Shown here: positions 1 through 12,934 of the stretch, in pieces
Numbering within the stretch: the stretch's first letter is position 1
How the letters are laid out: every line of letters begins with the position of its first letter
Assembly: GCA_001692895.1 (NCBI GenBank)
Contig: KV748220.1
Span: 186,001 to 250,000 of the forward strand
DNA length: 64,000 nt
Source of the DNA: Cenococcum geophilum 1.58
Taxonomy: Eukaryota > Ascomycota > Dothideomycetes > Gloniales > Gloniaceae
Direction of reading: 5' to 3'
Made by a program: the position numbers and the translations under genes
Notes under the pieces: model-generated
Databases searched by the model: none
Seen by the model: only the letters and a program-made list of their open reading frames with translations
What the model was told of the DNA's origin: nothing

Positions 1-2600
1 ATAGTTAATTGCTATACTACAGTCCCCTACGCATAGTATAATAGCCATTATAGCCCATAAGATCTATTACATTCCACCGTTTTTAACGGGGGACCTCCTA
101 TATATTTAGAATACTAATTTAACCCTTAAACTATAACGGCTACTATAAGGCAGTAACTTTGCGAACCTATACAGATATATAAGCGGTTCCACCTCTATAC
201 CCTTTAAAAATCTACGGCGTGTTATATAAAGCACCTAATATCTTACTACTCTTTAGCTAAAAGGATTTATAGTCTGCCAAAACCTTAAATTTTAGTAGTC
301 TATTACTTAAACCTAACGGCCCAACGGCTAATATTACTATAGCCTTATTTACACTCTATGCGGGCATATATAGACGGGGAGTCTATAGATTGTTATATTA
401 TACTAGAGTTAACTTTTTAAGTAAAACGGCGTTAGGGGTTATAGTTAGGATTATTATAGCGATAGTTCTAGCTTTCTACTTTATATTTATTAGTATACTA
501 TTATACCTTTTCTAGCGTTAGTACTAACCTCTAAGTATAGATTAATATATTTATCTATTATAGTTACGGCGGGTATAATGCGGAAAAGAGTATTAGATAT
601 CCTTAAAGAGGAATTCTCTTAGTTTTATGTCGCTATATAGGCTATTAAATTATCTATATCTTTACTATCGATGCTAGAAGCTATCTATAGCCTAGATATT
701 GCTAAGTTAAAGGTATAAGTAGCGGACATAAGTAAATAAAAGCTATTTAGTAGGGCTGATTTCTGGTTAAGCAGGGCCTATATAACACCGCCTGTTCTTA
801 AGAAACGTTATCACACCAATACGCGCCTAAGCATTAACGCACCTTACAGAAGAGATATAGGCAACTTATAGAAATTATCTCAATATTTATAGGTAAAGGG
901 AATGTGCTATAGACTGTATATAAATATATATCCTCTAGTCCTATATAAAGAGGCCACTAGACCTCTACTCCTATTATTATTACTTTAACCTTACCTAGCG
1001 CTTTTACCCCCTAAGAATAACATTGTAATAAAGCTGCTAGAAATTACAAAGGACAATTTAATTTTCAGACTAGATTGTTCTCCCATTTCTCCTTAAGATT
1101 TCCTATAGGGCTTTTATAAACCTAATACTAATTATAACAGTATTAAGGTAAAAGATACTATATACCCTTTATATTAGTCTAATAGTTCTATAGGTTAAAG
1201 ATATTTTTACCCTCTGCTATATACAGCAGTACTAGCACTATAGCTTACACCTATATTATAGTAAACGTATTTTTTTAGGGATATTTAATTCTAATAGTTT
1301 GGTAGTTAAACGCATGGTATTCTTAGGTAATCTCATACTTATAAAAGGCGGGCTAGAAATAATTAAATAGGTAGAATATAAGGTAGAGGATGGGAATAAT
1401 TGGCTTTAGATAAAAAATGCCCCTTCTTCTTAAAAATTCTTTAAATAGGTCTCTGTTAATAACGAACTTAAGTAAGCTAAGGTAAATATTATAAATAATA
1501 TAGATTTTTATAAGTTAACAGTTTTATAGGTCTTAGATATAATTAGTTTCCGCCCTACTTTAAGCGTTTCCCCCCTATACAGGAGACGGTTTACCCTACT
1601 TAGGATTTTTCTTTTAAATGGGTCGTAGAAGCTAGGTAAAATGCTATTAAATATAGTTAAAAAGATAGAAAATAGAGAGGAAATTATAGAATAGGTAAAG
1701 CATAAGCTGTAGCGTTATAAGGACGAAGACTTAGCCGGGTAGATATTATCTTTAAGTTTTACTTAGCTAATATAAGAGCTACCTTTATAAGGAGGATGTC
1801 TCTCTATTAATTTTACTCCTGTAATAATAAAGCCTATACAGTAGGCTATAGCGCGGGTAAATTACTTATAAATCTAGGAATAGGAGAACGGAAGCTATAG
1901 GATATTGGTTCCTATAGGGGAGTTTAATAAAGCGTTAAGAATTCGCGTTGTTTAGAGCTTTAATAACCTCATTTTGAAGTTCGTCGCGATATATAGTGCC
2001 CGAAATTCCCTAGCCAATAAGATTCTTACAGCTACAGCTAGGGGGTGGCACTATAATAAGGTCTATAAGTGTTAAAGTAGTAGTTAATATTAAATATATA
2101 AGGGCTTTAAAGGGGCGGCAAAATCCTAGTGTCTAACTAACTAATCTATTATTTACCCTAGATTTTAGACGCTATTCTTAGACAAGATTAGTCTTTATAG
2201 TAGATATACTAACCTTATAGCCGCTGTTATAGAAAAGCAGGGGGAGGAGTAGAAGGTTAGCGATTTGGCGCGTTAGAATAGGTGGGGGTTATATTTAGGA
2301 TTAGTACCATAATATAATTTCTTAGCTTAGCAATACGCCGTAAGGATCTAAAATATTAGGTATAGCGATTAACTTAACTAAAGAGTAGATATTACTAGGT
2401 CCGCTAAATTAAAAGTATTTTTTATTAAACCTATTATTTTATTACTTATCGTATATTAAGATAGGGTATAACTTGCTAGATTTACCGCGTTAAGCTATAT
2501 ATATAAAGCACGCTCTTATCTTTAGTTATTATATTATTTAGGCTAAACTACCGTAAGAATAAGTTATACTAGATATAGAGATAGTAAGTATAGGAGCTAC
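1..2600. other. RIP-degenerate region with unidentified coding remnant
   Basis: TpA-rich, CpA-poor sequence with no long open frame. A plus-strand frame between about 1,380 and 2,150 keeps protein-like composition between stops that mostly look like former Gln or Trp codons; near 2,030 it reads ARGWHYNKVYK. I do not recognise the protein. It could be a duplicated host gene or an old mobile element. The rest shows nothing I can name. Confidence 0.35.
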
Positions 2601-2779
2601 AAGAATAGCTAGCGGGGTTAAGTAGGGTTATAGTATAGATCCGTAGGAGCTAGGGGCTCGTAGAAGCTAGGGGATCCTATAAGGTAGGTAATTATACAAG
2701 TAGGGTAGTTCTAACCTAGCGCCCTCTAATTAATACCTAGCGTGTAAATAGGGTATTAATAGGTTTAATAACTTCGGCT

Positions 2780-3440
2780 TTAATCGTGCGAGCTAGATAC
2801 TCATAGGAGCTAGCTAATCCTACGAGCTAGGTAACCGTGCGAGCATAGTGCTCGTGGAAGCTAGGCAATCCTACGAGCTAGGCGATCGTGCGAGCTAAGC
2901 GATCGTGCGAACTAGGTAATCGTGCGAGCTGGATGCTCGTGGGAGCTGGCCGATCCTACGAGCTAGGTAACCGTACAAGCATGGTGCTTGTGGGAGCTAG
3001 GCAATCCTGCGAGCTAGGTGATCGTGCGAGCTGGGCGATCGTGCGAACTGGATGATCGTGCAAGCTAGGTGATCGTGCGAGCTGGGTGATCGTGCAAGCT
3101 GGGTGATCGTGCGAGCTAGGTGATCGTGCGAGCTAGGTGATCGTGCGAACTAGGTGATCGTGCAAGCTAGGTAATTGTGCGAACTAGGTAATCGTGCGAG
3201 CTAAGTAATTGTGCGAACTAGGTGATCGTGCAAGCTGGGTAATTGTGCGAACTAGGTGATCGTGCGAGCTGGGTAATCGTGCGAACTAGGTAATCGTGCG
3301 AGCTAGGTGATCGTGCAAACTAGGTAATCGTGCGAGCTAAGTAATCGTGCGAACTAGGTGATCGTGCGAGCTAGGTGATCGTGCGAGCTAGGCGATCGTG
3401 CGAGTAGAGTGATCGTGTAAGCAGGGTGATTATATAAGCA
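2780..3440. repeat. 17-bp minisatellite
   Basis: About 38 tandem copies of a 17-bp unit of the type gatcgtgcgagctaggt, with single-base variants such as gcaagct, gcgaact and taattgtgc. The spacing of gatcgtgcg in the central part (3,122, 3,139, 3,156) confirms the period. The unit keeps TG and CG dinucleotides that are depleted around it, so the array looks less RIP-affected than its flanks or has been re-homogenised. Confidence 0.85.
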
Positions 3441-3489
3441 GGGTGATCTAACCTAGCGCCCTCTATTAACGCCTAGCTTGTAAATAGGA

Positions 3490-4000
3490 AGCAAACATTA
3501 GGAAAATACTAGAACTATAAAAAAAGGAAATATATAAGTCCTAGATCTAGAAATATTAAAGAAGTTCCTATATAAAGACTCCTATAAACTTTATAACGAC
3601 TTAAAGCCCCCTTATATATACTTGGAGAAGTTTATATATAAACAGCCCTATAAGCGTAGCTATAAGTTTAAGCCCCCTTACGTAACCTAACTACCCTTCC
3701 CTACTATACCGAAATAGATAAATAACCGCTATATTTTATAAGTAGAGAAATAATTTAAATAAAAGGAAAACACTATAAAAGAATATATTTATATCCTTAA
3801 GATATAAATCTATAAGTACCGTAGTCTTAAATATGACTAATAGTTGCTAGTATAGCATACATCCTAGGTCTATAAGAAAATTAAAAAATCCTAGGTTATT
3901 ATTATAGACTTACTTACTTACTTATCGCTTTTAAGGTAGTAAATAAATTCTTCTAAGTAAAAGCATAGATTATTATAAATACTTTATAGCTCGCTATAAG
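3490..4000 (+). pseudogene. Coding remnant related to one at 47.45 kb
   Basis: A plus-strand frame reads through peptides such as KKFLYKDSYKLYNDL, then KPPYVT and a segment ending IYKYRSLKYD. The region at 47,455-47,770 reads KLFLYKEPYRP, then IYKPTNLKHDW in the same order and spacing class, so the two appear to be copies of one unidentified family. Stops are RIP-type. The 3' half of this copy lies between the two halves of the direct repeat described at 3,642-4,838. Function unknown. Confidence 0.4.
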
Positions 4001-4838
4001 TTAAGCGGGCAGAGACTTTAGTAGAAATAGTAAAATATTATTTTATTTCACAATAGGCTAAATAAAGAAAGGCTAAAGTTTTAACCCTTTTACCAGCTTT
4101 TATTAGAACTCTTCTTTATATTTTTATTCTTTACTTACAGATTTAAGACTATAAAGTCAAGGCTACTGTATTTAACCGTCGCCTATATAGCCTTATCGCT
4201 TAATATCTCTTTATTGCTGTCTACCCCTATTTCTTAATCTTTAGTACTAAAACTATTTTCTCTGTTATATAATGTCTCTGCGTCCCATTCTAAGTTACTT
4301 TCCTAACTAACTAACGCCTCTACGTTGCCGTTGTTATCTCTAAAGTCGGTTTCTCTATTTATAAACGCCTCTTTACTAGCTAACAATTTAGGGACGCTAT
4401 ACTTATAGGTACTTAGGGTTACGGGATACCACTTAAGGAGAAATCGTGGTTAATATTATTAGGATATAGAACAAGCCTATAGACCTCTAAGTACTAGCTG
4501 CTTAATACCTTAAGTAAAAAATCTCTCCTAACGCAAGGCAGATTAATAGGAGTTAATTACCGCCTATATAAGGCGGAGCGCTTATAAAGGGCTTAGCCAG
4601 AATGCTAATTAAACTACCCTATAGGCACTAATAGCTCCTTTGCTATAAATAGGGGGTTAATATATAAGATTAACTAGCTAGGATAAGTCTACTACTTAGG
4701 TAGTGTCTTGCCCTAAAAAGAATAGGCGTTAAAAATAAATTATATAATGCTATTCCTACTAAGAGAGGCGTTATTAGGGGTTATTATTAACTTCTAGTTC
4801 TAGTTTATAACTTCATACAAACGCTTCTAAACCCTACT
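3642..4838 (+). repeat. Direct repeat copy A (interrupted)
   Basis: The stretch 3,642-3,745 and the stretch 4,515-4,838 together match the continuous 6,738-7,172 segment in the same orientation, for example around gccctataagcgtagctata and ggcggagcgcttataaaggg. Copy A carries about 770 bp extra in the middle. Because the 5' part also seems to encode part of a protein family seen at 47.45 kb, this is more likely a duplicated segment than a terminal repeat, but an old LTR-like arrangement cannot be excluded. Confidence 0.6.
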
Positions 4839-6520
4839 AAGGCATGCGGCGTCTATTGGGGATTGTTAGCTATTTAAATTCAGCAATAGCTTAGCTAATA
4901 ACTACTCCTAATAATGCCTTACTTATAGATCACTCTAGGCGCCTATAGTCTTAGGCGCAGATAATACGTAAGCTAAGAGTAATTATAGCCGCTAAATATT
5001 GTACCATAGATACTATATAGGTGGAAAAGGGCGGCTAGTATACTTTACCTTTCCCTTCTACTTTCTGTTCTAACTCTACCTTAAGAGAAAAATGGAATAT
5101 AAACGTCATACTCCTAGTTCTTATATACTATTAAATTAACTTACCTTTAAACCTAACCTCTTAATTATATACCCCTTACGATCTTTATAGGAATACCAGA
5201 TATTATATATATTACCTTAACTAAGCTTAGATACGTTGCTAATATAACCTATAGGTCCTTAATTAGTACTTATAGAAACATTACTATATGCTACTACCCT
5301 AAGGGTAATATACCTAATTAACCTACTAAAAACCTTAAATTATCCTAGAATTGCATTAACGACAAAGATATAGCATCTAGTAGCGGGGAGGAGAAATAAT
5401 TATAGCTTTCTAACCCTATACAGAAATAGATACCTTATATATCTACTTAAATACCTAATAAAGACAATCCTTATAAAAACAAAGATAATATAAAGGGCGA
5501 TATATAAGAGGACATGGTTTGGGGAGGTGTATAAAAAATATACCTTAATTACTTTAGGGACTTAGAAGGTAATGGCGAAGCTAAAATAGGCTTATATAAG
5601 CTAATAAAGGACTATAGCGAGGCTAAGATGGACTTACCTTAACTAGTAGATACAGTTGCGGTTTCTAAACACGTTTTGCCAATAACTTAAGGTATATTTA
5701 TAAGACCCCTATATTTATTTAGCAATACTAATAAATAAGTAGAGAATAGCTTAGCTAATCTTACGACGTTTTTTGGAGTTGCGTCTCCCCCATCTAAAGT
5801 ATTAACGATTTCCGATGCTATAATTTCGCGTAGATAACTAAAGTATCTTATCTTGTAGTTGCCTTCTTATTATATAAAAAAGGACTTAAGACATCTCCAA
5901 AGCCCTAGTTATAAATCATTCGTATTTACGTTTAGCCCTATCACAGTAATATACTAGTATTCTACCTAGGTTTTAGCCATAGACATACTACTAAAGAGAC
6001 TTATATTATACTATACTAAAAACCCCCGTCTCTTTCGCCGTTATACTAAAATATATAAACTACTTAAAGATATTATAATAGAGATAGCTAAAAGGAGCAA
6101 ACCGTATAAACAAGGAGATCAATTAGGAAAGGCATTAGAGGATTTATTAAAAGAGATATTAAGAAGAAAAGTATATAAGAGAAAGGTGGATCCTACTATA
6201 GATAGAGATCCTAAGAGGTTTAAGGTATAAGAGATTTCTTATAAGGAAAGATATTTATAATTATAATTTTATCTTTTAGCATTTATTAAGAATTAAGGCG
6301 TTAATTAGGATTTCTTTAGCTTAGTATTTTGTTTCTATCTAGTTACTTCTATATTAAGAATATCTCGTTATTATTTACGTATAAAGGAACAAGTTTTTAC
6401 ATATTAGATTAAAGTTAGAGAGACTTACTTATAATACAGAGGTGCGTTTTAAAAGTCTTTGCCGCCAAGAAATTGACTACCTTAGCTTACCGCCTTCTAA
6501 ATCTAGATATCCTCCCATTC
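4839..6520. other. RIP-degenerate DNA between direct repeats
   Basis: No gene recognised. Short protein-like stretches on the plus strand occur around 5,460-5,680 and 6,000-6,240 (Lys/Glu-rich, with several RIP-type stops). Nothing in them matches a family I can name. Confidence 0.3.
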
Positions 6521-6700
6521 TAGGGTGCAAGTTAACTCTAAATTTTATATTAATAGGGTGGGAATATTAAGAATAAATATAGGATCTACCCCTTAATATT
6601 AGCCTAAGTTTTAACTAAAAATAAGATCTTGTTTTAAGAACTAGATCCAATTCTAAAAACCATATTTTAATTTTAAAGACTATATTCCAATTCTAGGTTC
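6521..6700 (+). repeat. Dispersed repeat copy 1 (pair with 28,254)
   Basis: About 180 bp beginning tagggtgcaagttaactcta match 28,254-28,432 in the same orientation with only transition-type differences. Shared landmarks are gggtgcaagtt, ggtgggaatattaagaataa, ctaccccttaatattagcc and actggatccaattctaaaa-like text. No coding potential seen. It probably belongs to a larger unrecognised mobile element. Confidence 0.7.
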
Positions 6701-6737
6701 TAGCTTAAATTATAATCCTAAAAACCAGATCCGGTAA

Positions 6738-7172
6738 ATAGCCCTATAAGCGTAGCTATAAGTCTAAGCCCCCTCACGTAACTTAACTACCCTACCCCAC
6801 TACACTAAAATAGACAAATAACCGCTATATATAATACGCAGAGTTCTCCCTTAACGCAAGGTAGATTAATAAAAGTTATTATACCACCTATATAAGGCGG
6901 AGCGCTTATAAAGGGCTTAGCTAAAATGCTAATTAAACCACCCTATAACATACTAATAGCTCCTTTACTATAGATGGGGAGTAAATATATAAGGTTAACT
7001 AGCTAAGATAAGTCTACTGCTTAAGCAGTGTCCGGCTCTATAAAGGGTGGGCGTTAGAAGTGGATTATATAATACTATTCCTACTAGGTAAGGCGTTATT
7101 AGGGGGTCATTATTGGCTTCTAGTTCTAGTTTATAACTTCATATAAACGCCTCTAAACCCTACACTATTAGG
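6738..7172 (+). repeat. Direct repeat copy B (continuous)
   Basis: Same-orientation partner of 3,642-4,838, lacking the internal 770 bp of copy A. It ends in a segment reading cttctagttctagtttataa that is also present at the end of copy A (about 4,795). Differences between copies are dominated by C/T and G/A changes, as expected for RIP. Confidence 0.6.
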
Positions 7173-7189
7173 GCTATCTAAAAGCTAAG

Positions 7190-8570
7190 TTACCTATTTA
7201 CCTTATCTTAACCTTAGGCTAGACTTATTAGCTATTAATTTGTTAAGGCGATAGGAAGTTACATTAAGGCGTATAATAGGGCTTAAGTAAAGCTATATAA
7301 CTAGATAGGCATTACTATACAAAGTAACGCTTAACCAGCTGCCTCTATATCGCCGTCTTGAAATAATTAAAAGAAAGGGGTTAATATTAGCCCTTACCGT
7401 TTAATATAACCCTCCTATAAAGGCATAGCAAAGTAGGGTATAGATAGGGAAGGATTATGCTCCTATCGTGGCTATATTATAATATATTTATAATACTATA
7501 CTAGTATCCCTAAGTTAGTAAATCGGCTCAACTTTTAAGGTATAGTTAAAGCAGAGCCTACCGTCAGCTTTTCTATTAGCTAAGTAGTAGAGAGGAGTAG
7601 GATATAAAAGGCCTTTATATCCTTTAACTAAACCTATATTAAGTATAGTATCATTTAAGGAAATCCCTCCTTACTTTCTTATAAAGACACTCCATAACCT
7701 TACCGGCACTAGCCACTCTAAAATACTTCCAGTCTTAGCCCTAAGAGTTTAAATAAGCCTCAGTTTTAAGTCCTTAAGTTAAGCGAATAGTCCTTATAGT
7801 GGGAGTAATGCCTTTTTATTAACTAGCTAGTTATCTTAGCCATAGTTATAATCTCTACAGCTATATACTGCTAAGGTAAGTAATAGTAACTTATACCTTA
7901 CTTAACCGCTTCTAGTCCTTCTGCCATACTATATTAGGTATAGCATCTTCTATAGCGGCGGAGACTTCTTAGGCAAAGCTGACGTACTTTTTAGCGGGGC
8001 GCTCTTTCTCCTCCTTATCTTCCCCGGATATTCTCTACCACTTCCTCCTATATAGTATAGTTAGAGGGCTTTTAGTAAATAGCGGTAGTATTAGGAGCTA
8101 GTCTACTTAGCGTGGCCTTTATAGCCTCTAGGGCTGGTCTAGTGCTACTACTAGTTTCCCTAAACCAATTCTAGCGTTAGTATTATTACCGCCTTTATCT
8201 TTATTATTGTTATTATTATCGCTACCATCATTAGAAGTGGCCCCCTCAAACTCTTCCTGCGCCTTTAATTTGGCCTTACGCTTCTCTTTAACCTCTAGTG
8301 GCGTGTGCCCTATAGGCTATTTATTAGCGGCGCTATAATATATAATACTTCTATATATCTATTTAGTAATAACCGTATTAAGGTGCTATTTAAGTACAGT
8401 AGTAAATTAGTTATTATAGGCTTTCTAGGATACCGGTATACCCGCGTAAGAAATAAGGTAGGCACCTTAAGTAGCAACAATGTTAAGGCAGTCCTACAAG
8501 TTCGCACTATTATTATTTTAATAGGCCGTAATGCAAAACTAAATCAAAAGGATATAGGCTTACGATAAGC
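7190..8570 (-). pseudogene. Unidentified coding remnant with Asn-rich linker
   Basis: The minus strand keeps a convincing frame, broken by RIP-type TAA/TAG, that runs from about 8,490 to 7,500. It includes LISYAGIPVS, then PIGHTPLEVKEKRKAKL, an acidic Asn-rich linker (SNDGSDNNNNNKDKGG), a Lys/Glu-rich part (GEDKEEKERPAKKY) and DWKYFRVASAGKVMECLYKK near 7,700. The charged residues and low-complexity linker argue that this, not the 87-codon frame on the opposite strand, is the former gene. Family not recognised. It lies downstream of, and in the same direction as, the kinase remnant at 9.0-10.8 kb, so the two could once have been one gene or neighbours. Confidence 0.45.
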
Positions 8571-8999
8571 AGATCTTAGCTGGCCGTGGTAATAGGTGGG
8601 CTATCTAGCCGCGATATTATAGCCAGTAATAGCTATGCAGGATATTACAAGTTGGGCTATTTTAAGTAGAGGTTAGGAAGGTAAGCCTTTAAATAAGGTT
8701 AGAAATCCATAAGTCAGCACAGGCGCGGCGAAAAGGCGTTATTACGTGATCTAATATATAGGGTATAATAAGGGGGTAGCACGAATCCCTAACTAGTTGT
8801 GGCCATTTTCCTTATAAACCCAGGCCTAAGTATAGTTAGAAGCGATAGAATATAGGGCAGCGGCATTATTGTTAAGAGAAATGGGAATTTAATTACTATA
8901 GGCACTAAATACGGTATATATACTAGTGCTACTAGTCTCTCTCTTATATAACTATAATATACTAGCCAAGCGGCCTTTTAAATAACACTTACTTATACC

Positions 9000-10760
9000 T
9001 CCCTATCTTTAAGGCTATACTCTAACCGTTATCTCTTTACCTACGGAGATTTAGGTAGTAGTGGGCCCTAAGCTAGGTGCTAGAGAACCTTATTAATATT
9101 AGGGCGCTACGTATAGTTATTTACTACCTATTAGTATCTTACTATCTTAATAAAGAGACCGCCGACTATAAGTTTAGATTAGCCTATTTGCTACTAAAAG
9201 CCATTAAAGCTCTATAATGTGGAACACTTATAATATATATAGCCTCTAGCCGGCGACGCGTACGCACTCTTATAATCCCTAGCTATTTTATCAATAATAT
9301 TTTAATAACTCTTCTAGAAGGAAGGGCGTAGCTTCTTATTATTTTTACTATCGCGCTATAGGTTAATAGAGAACTTCTATAGGTAATAGTTATACATTAG
9401 CTTAAATAAGATAATGCCTATAGACCAAATATTAATAGAGTAGTTATAATCCTCTAGCTTAAGCTCGGGAGCGAAATAGCTAATTATACTAACTATGCCT
9501 AGCTTAGGTCGTAATAACCCACCTACCTAAATATGCCTGGATATGCCAATATCTAGCAGGACGGAACGGAGCGGCTTGCCAATAAGGCTAATATTAGTCA
9601 GCTTTAGGTCGCGGTACAGCTAGCGTCCATTATATATAACTTTAATACCTAGTAATACAGCGCGGAATACAGTTACCGCCTCTATTATTATACCCTTATA
9701 CCCTCTATCAAGCTTATACATTAGCTATATTCTCTTAAATTATAATTTTAAGAATATAAGAGGCTTACCCCTTACTCTAAGTCCCTACTAAGTCGCTAAA
9801 GGTCTGGGGTGTTATTAGCTTTAGGATAATAGCAATATTATTAAAGGCCATCTTAGAGGAGAACTCTATACCGTTAGAGTAGATCACCTCTACTATACAC
9901 AGAATTCGCTTACCATCATCTAACTTTTATATAAGATTAGTCACTTCCCAAAGTATCTTAATCTCTTTATCCACACTATAACAATTTTAGAAAGTCCACT
10001 TTACTACTTTAATAGCGGCCACATTGGCTAACTAATCTAAGGTAAAGAATACTCTTCTATAACCGCCCGTACCTAAAACATCTCCTAGTGTCTACCTACC
10101 CATTATTTTCTTATTAGGGAGTAGGGTTAGCATCTTAATATTAATACTAGTAGCCGCCGGCCCGCTAAGAGCGCGAGCTATATAGCGTCTACGCGCTTCC
10201 TTAAAGTTATCTTTAGTAGCAAATTCCGTTTACTAAAAGTAGTATTTAAGCTTATTAAGCAGTATCTTTATACTATACTAGTTTAAGTAATACGGCTACC
10301 ACGTAGCTATATTACTATTAACTATTAGCTACACCAATAGAGACCTAGAACAGCCTATAATATAAAGGCCCTTACTTTTAGGAAAGAAGTTAAACCGCAT
10401 ATAGGGGTTCTGGAGGTTAATATTATACGACTTTATAAAAGACCTAGTACAGAGGAGTAAGTTAATGGGCATATTTTCTAAGGGGCTCTTTCCTACCACC
10501 TATCCCCTCTCTAGTATAGCCGGCAGAGACTATAGCCCTAGCAGATAATAGCTAACCCAGACTATACCGAGCTTTTAAAGCTACTTCTTAGTATTAATAT
10601 CTAGCTCCGTAAGGGTTTCGCTCGCTTTACTATTAATATTATACTTAGTGCGTTCTATCTTACATTAAAGGCGAACTATCTTATTATTATATATCTACTT
10701 AGGCTTAAGCGCTATCTACCTAGTTGTTCTAGCGCCAAGACATAAGGGCGTTATAAACAT
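9000..10760 (-). pseudogene. Ser/Thr protein kinase remnant
   Basis: A protein kinase domain is readable on the minus strand at about 10,125-9,390. In order: a glycine loop (LGTGGY, near 10,070), the VAIK-type lysine in AAIKVVKW (Lys codon at 10,010-10,008), an alpha-C segment EIKILWEV, the catalytic loop YRDLKLTN (Asp codon at 9,610-9,608), LLDIG in place of DFG, the APE motif (9,472-9,464) and IWSIGII. The frame is interrupted by RIP-type TAA/TAG, so it is not functional. Upstream to about 10,760 the same strand has protein-like stretches that may be an N-terminal domain. YRD instead of HRD and DIG instead of DFG could be original or RIP products. It probably belonged to a multi-copy kinase family. 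Confidence 0.75.
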
Positions 10761-11285
10761 TGCTAAATACTAGCTTAGTAAGGGCATTCATAAGTATAAG
10801 GGACGTAAAGGCGTGGTCTAATATTTAATAATAGATAGGGTGCTTATAGCAGACTCTAATAAGGGATATAAGCTTTAGAATGCCGTGGGAAATATACACC
10901 TTTTTAAATATAACTACTAATTATAGAACCCCTTCCTAGCGGTTCCGTAACATAGAGACAGCCAGACTATAACTACTTAATCTTACTTCCTTTAGTAGGT
11001 ATAAGATATAAAACGTCTATATATAGCATCTTTAGCGTATTGCGGTTATCTTACCTTCTACTAAAGTAAGGTAAGCTAATACTAGGGACATACCCTGCCC
11101 TAGGTACTATAAAAGGTAGGGTTTAAGCTTAATAAGTTAGAATCTACCTAGTAGAAAAGGATCTTTAAATCCTTAGGGCCTTTACTAGCTAGCTTCTTAG
11201 CCTATTATTATAGCCGGAACATATAAGGCTAAAGCCGGACATCACTAATTCGTTAATAATATAGGTCCCCACCTTACTTTACTTT
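10760..11285. other. No gene recognised
   Basis: TpA-rich RIP-degenerate sequence. No repeat, RNA gene or protein frame that I can support. Confidence 0.4.
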
Positions 11286-11430
11286 TGCTCTACTTTACTT
11301 TACTTTACGTACTTATACTTTACTTTACTTCTCCTATCCCCTATAGTACGGCATATGCCCCTCCCCCCTACACTACTACTTTCCTTCTCCTATACTCTAC
11401 TTTACTCTACTTTACTTTACTTTACCTAAC
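11286..11430. repeat. TTTAC-rich repeat, left arm of an inverted pair
   Basis: Tandem tttac/ttact units. The sequence ctctactttactttactttacgtact near 11,288 (first 20 bases ctctactttactttacttta) matches the reverse complement of 13,025-12,990. The 75-codon open frame across it is low-complexity and not a gene. Confidence 0.65.
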
Positions 11431-11639
11431 CGACCTAATTATACCTTTAATATCGCGCCTATCTAGTATATATATCGCCCTACTTAGCAAAGTAAAAGTT
11501 TACTATAGGTAGCTATATAAGTGGTTGCCTTTCTATTAGGACTTTTTAAAAAGTGCCCGTTTTACTAGTAAAACCGTGTCTAAAACTTCCAATCTTTACG
11601 GGTTGTAGTCGCTTTAGGGTTTAGCTCTATATATAAAAT

Positions 11640-12906
11640 ACTACTAACTAACTAAGTTACTTTAGGGCCACAGACCTATAGCGGCGGCTATTAAGACTCT
11701 ATTAATAAGATTCGCTTCTACGTCCTAGTATAGATAGAAAGACGCTAGTCGCGAATAACGTTATACAGAATAATACGGCACTTTAGTAGCTAATCTAAAA
11801 TAAGGTAAGTCTTATCTTAAACCCCTATTCCCTATATACCCCTCCCCCTTAAAGAGCACCAATAATTAGTACGTTAGTTCCCATCTACTAACCCTATAAT
11901 ACTTAGAGACTAAGAGGTTAGAATAGGTTAGTTTTCCTCTCTTTAAAAGGGCCTTCCGCAGGGGCGAAAGCTTTACGGCGTAGTAGTTAGGGTACATAGC
12001 GAGAACGGCGCGGTATAGGTAGGCGGTAAGATATACAGCAACGTTAAAACGGAAAATATAGAGATAGGGCGGTATCTTAAGGACGAGTATTTCCTTATTG
12101 TTATAGACGCTAGCAACTAGTATATAACACTAGGTAGGCCAACGTATTATCTTATATTAATGTAATAAAACATACTACTAGCTTTATTCCGCTGGCTAAA
12201 TATAAGTAGCCTCCCTCTATATACCGTGCTCTATAACTACCTTTATAATGCCTAGGCCGAACTTCATCCTTATACCCTATTCCGCCAGTCTAAACTTAAT
12301 AGAGGGTAAAAAGCACTTATTAAATAAGCAGTTAATCTACACTAGTGCGTCTATATATTTGTCCTTTAAAAAATCTAGTAAATCATATAGGGGCATTATT
12401 AGAGACATCCCTCCCTACGGCATCGCCCTATAGGGTAGATTGTCGTAGCGTTCTATCTCTTAGTCTAGGCTCTCTAGCCAGTTTAGCGGTATAGGGAGCC
12501 AAGCGGCGTAGTACTTAATCGCCCAAGCCAGGCCCTCTAGCTTAGCCACAGTACGCCACTAATTAGAGATAGCATTAGCGTAGATATCAGTAGTTATAGC
12601 GCGTGCCCGTTTACCGCGTAGGTTTTAGCATAATTTACTAAGCGCATTTAGGGTAGTACTAATAGCGCATAGGAAGAAGACTTTAAAGGAAATAGATAAG
12701 AGCTTAACAAGGATCGTCCTAGCTTTTTTATAGTAATTATTGCCAATAATCATATCTAGGTCCTCCCTAATAACAGCTACTACCTTTAATAGCCTATTTT
12801 CCTTAAGATCTTCTAGGGGGGAGAATCCGCTTAAAACCCTCCAAATCCCGTTGTCGAGCACGGCAATAAGGCTAGTGTAGTCTATAAGCGTAGGGGTAGA
12901 AGCCAT
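11640..12906 (-). pseudogene. Unidentified gene remnant between inverted repeats
   Basis: An open stretch of 93 codons (12,906-12,625) begins MASTPTLIDYTSLIAVLDN and contains LSGFSPLEDLKENRLLKVV. Beyond its stop, another minus-strand frame continues with good protein character: WRTVAKLEGLAWAIKYYAAW, a Leu/Pro-rich part, MPLYDLLDFLKDKYIDALV, and KEILVLKIPPYLYIFRFNV near 12,080. Stops are RIP-type. A frame change or intron is implied near 12,600. The family is not recognised. It is bracketed by an inverted TTTAC/GTAAA repeat pair, which suggests it was carried by, or trapped in, a repeat unit. Confidence 0.45.
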
Positions 12907-12934
12907 AAAGCCATCTATAGAAAGGCTTAAATAG

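Noticed and set aside
2780-3440. CRISPR-like array
   Set aside because: Units are contiguous 17-mers without unique spacers, in a eukaryotic sequence; it is a minisatellite.
3642-7172. LTR pair of an old retroelement
   Set aside because: The two direct repeats differ by a large internal insertion, one part appears to encode protein also seen at 47.45 kb, and no gag/pol text is readable between them. A duplicated segment is simpler, though an old LTR-like element is not excluded.
8305-8568. 87-codon plus-strand frame as a gene
   Set aside because: The opposite strand has a more protein-like frame with a charged, low-complexity linker running beyond it on both sides.
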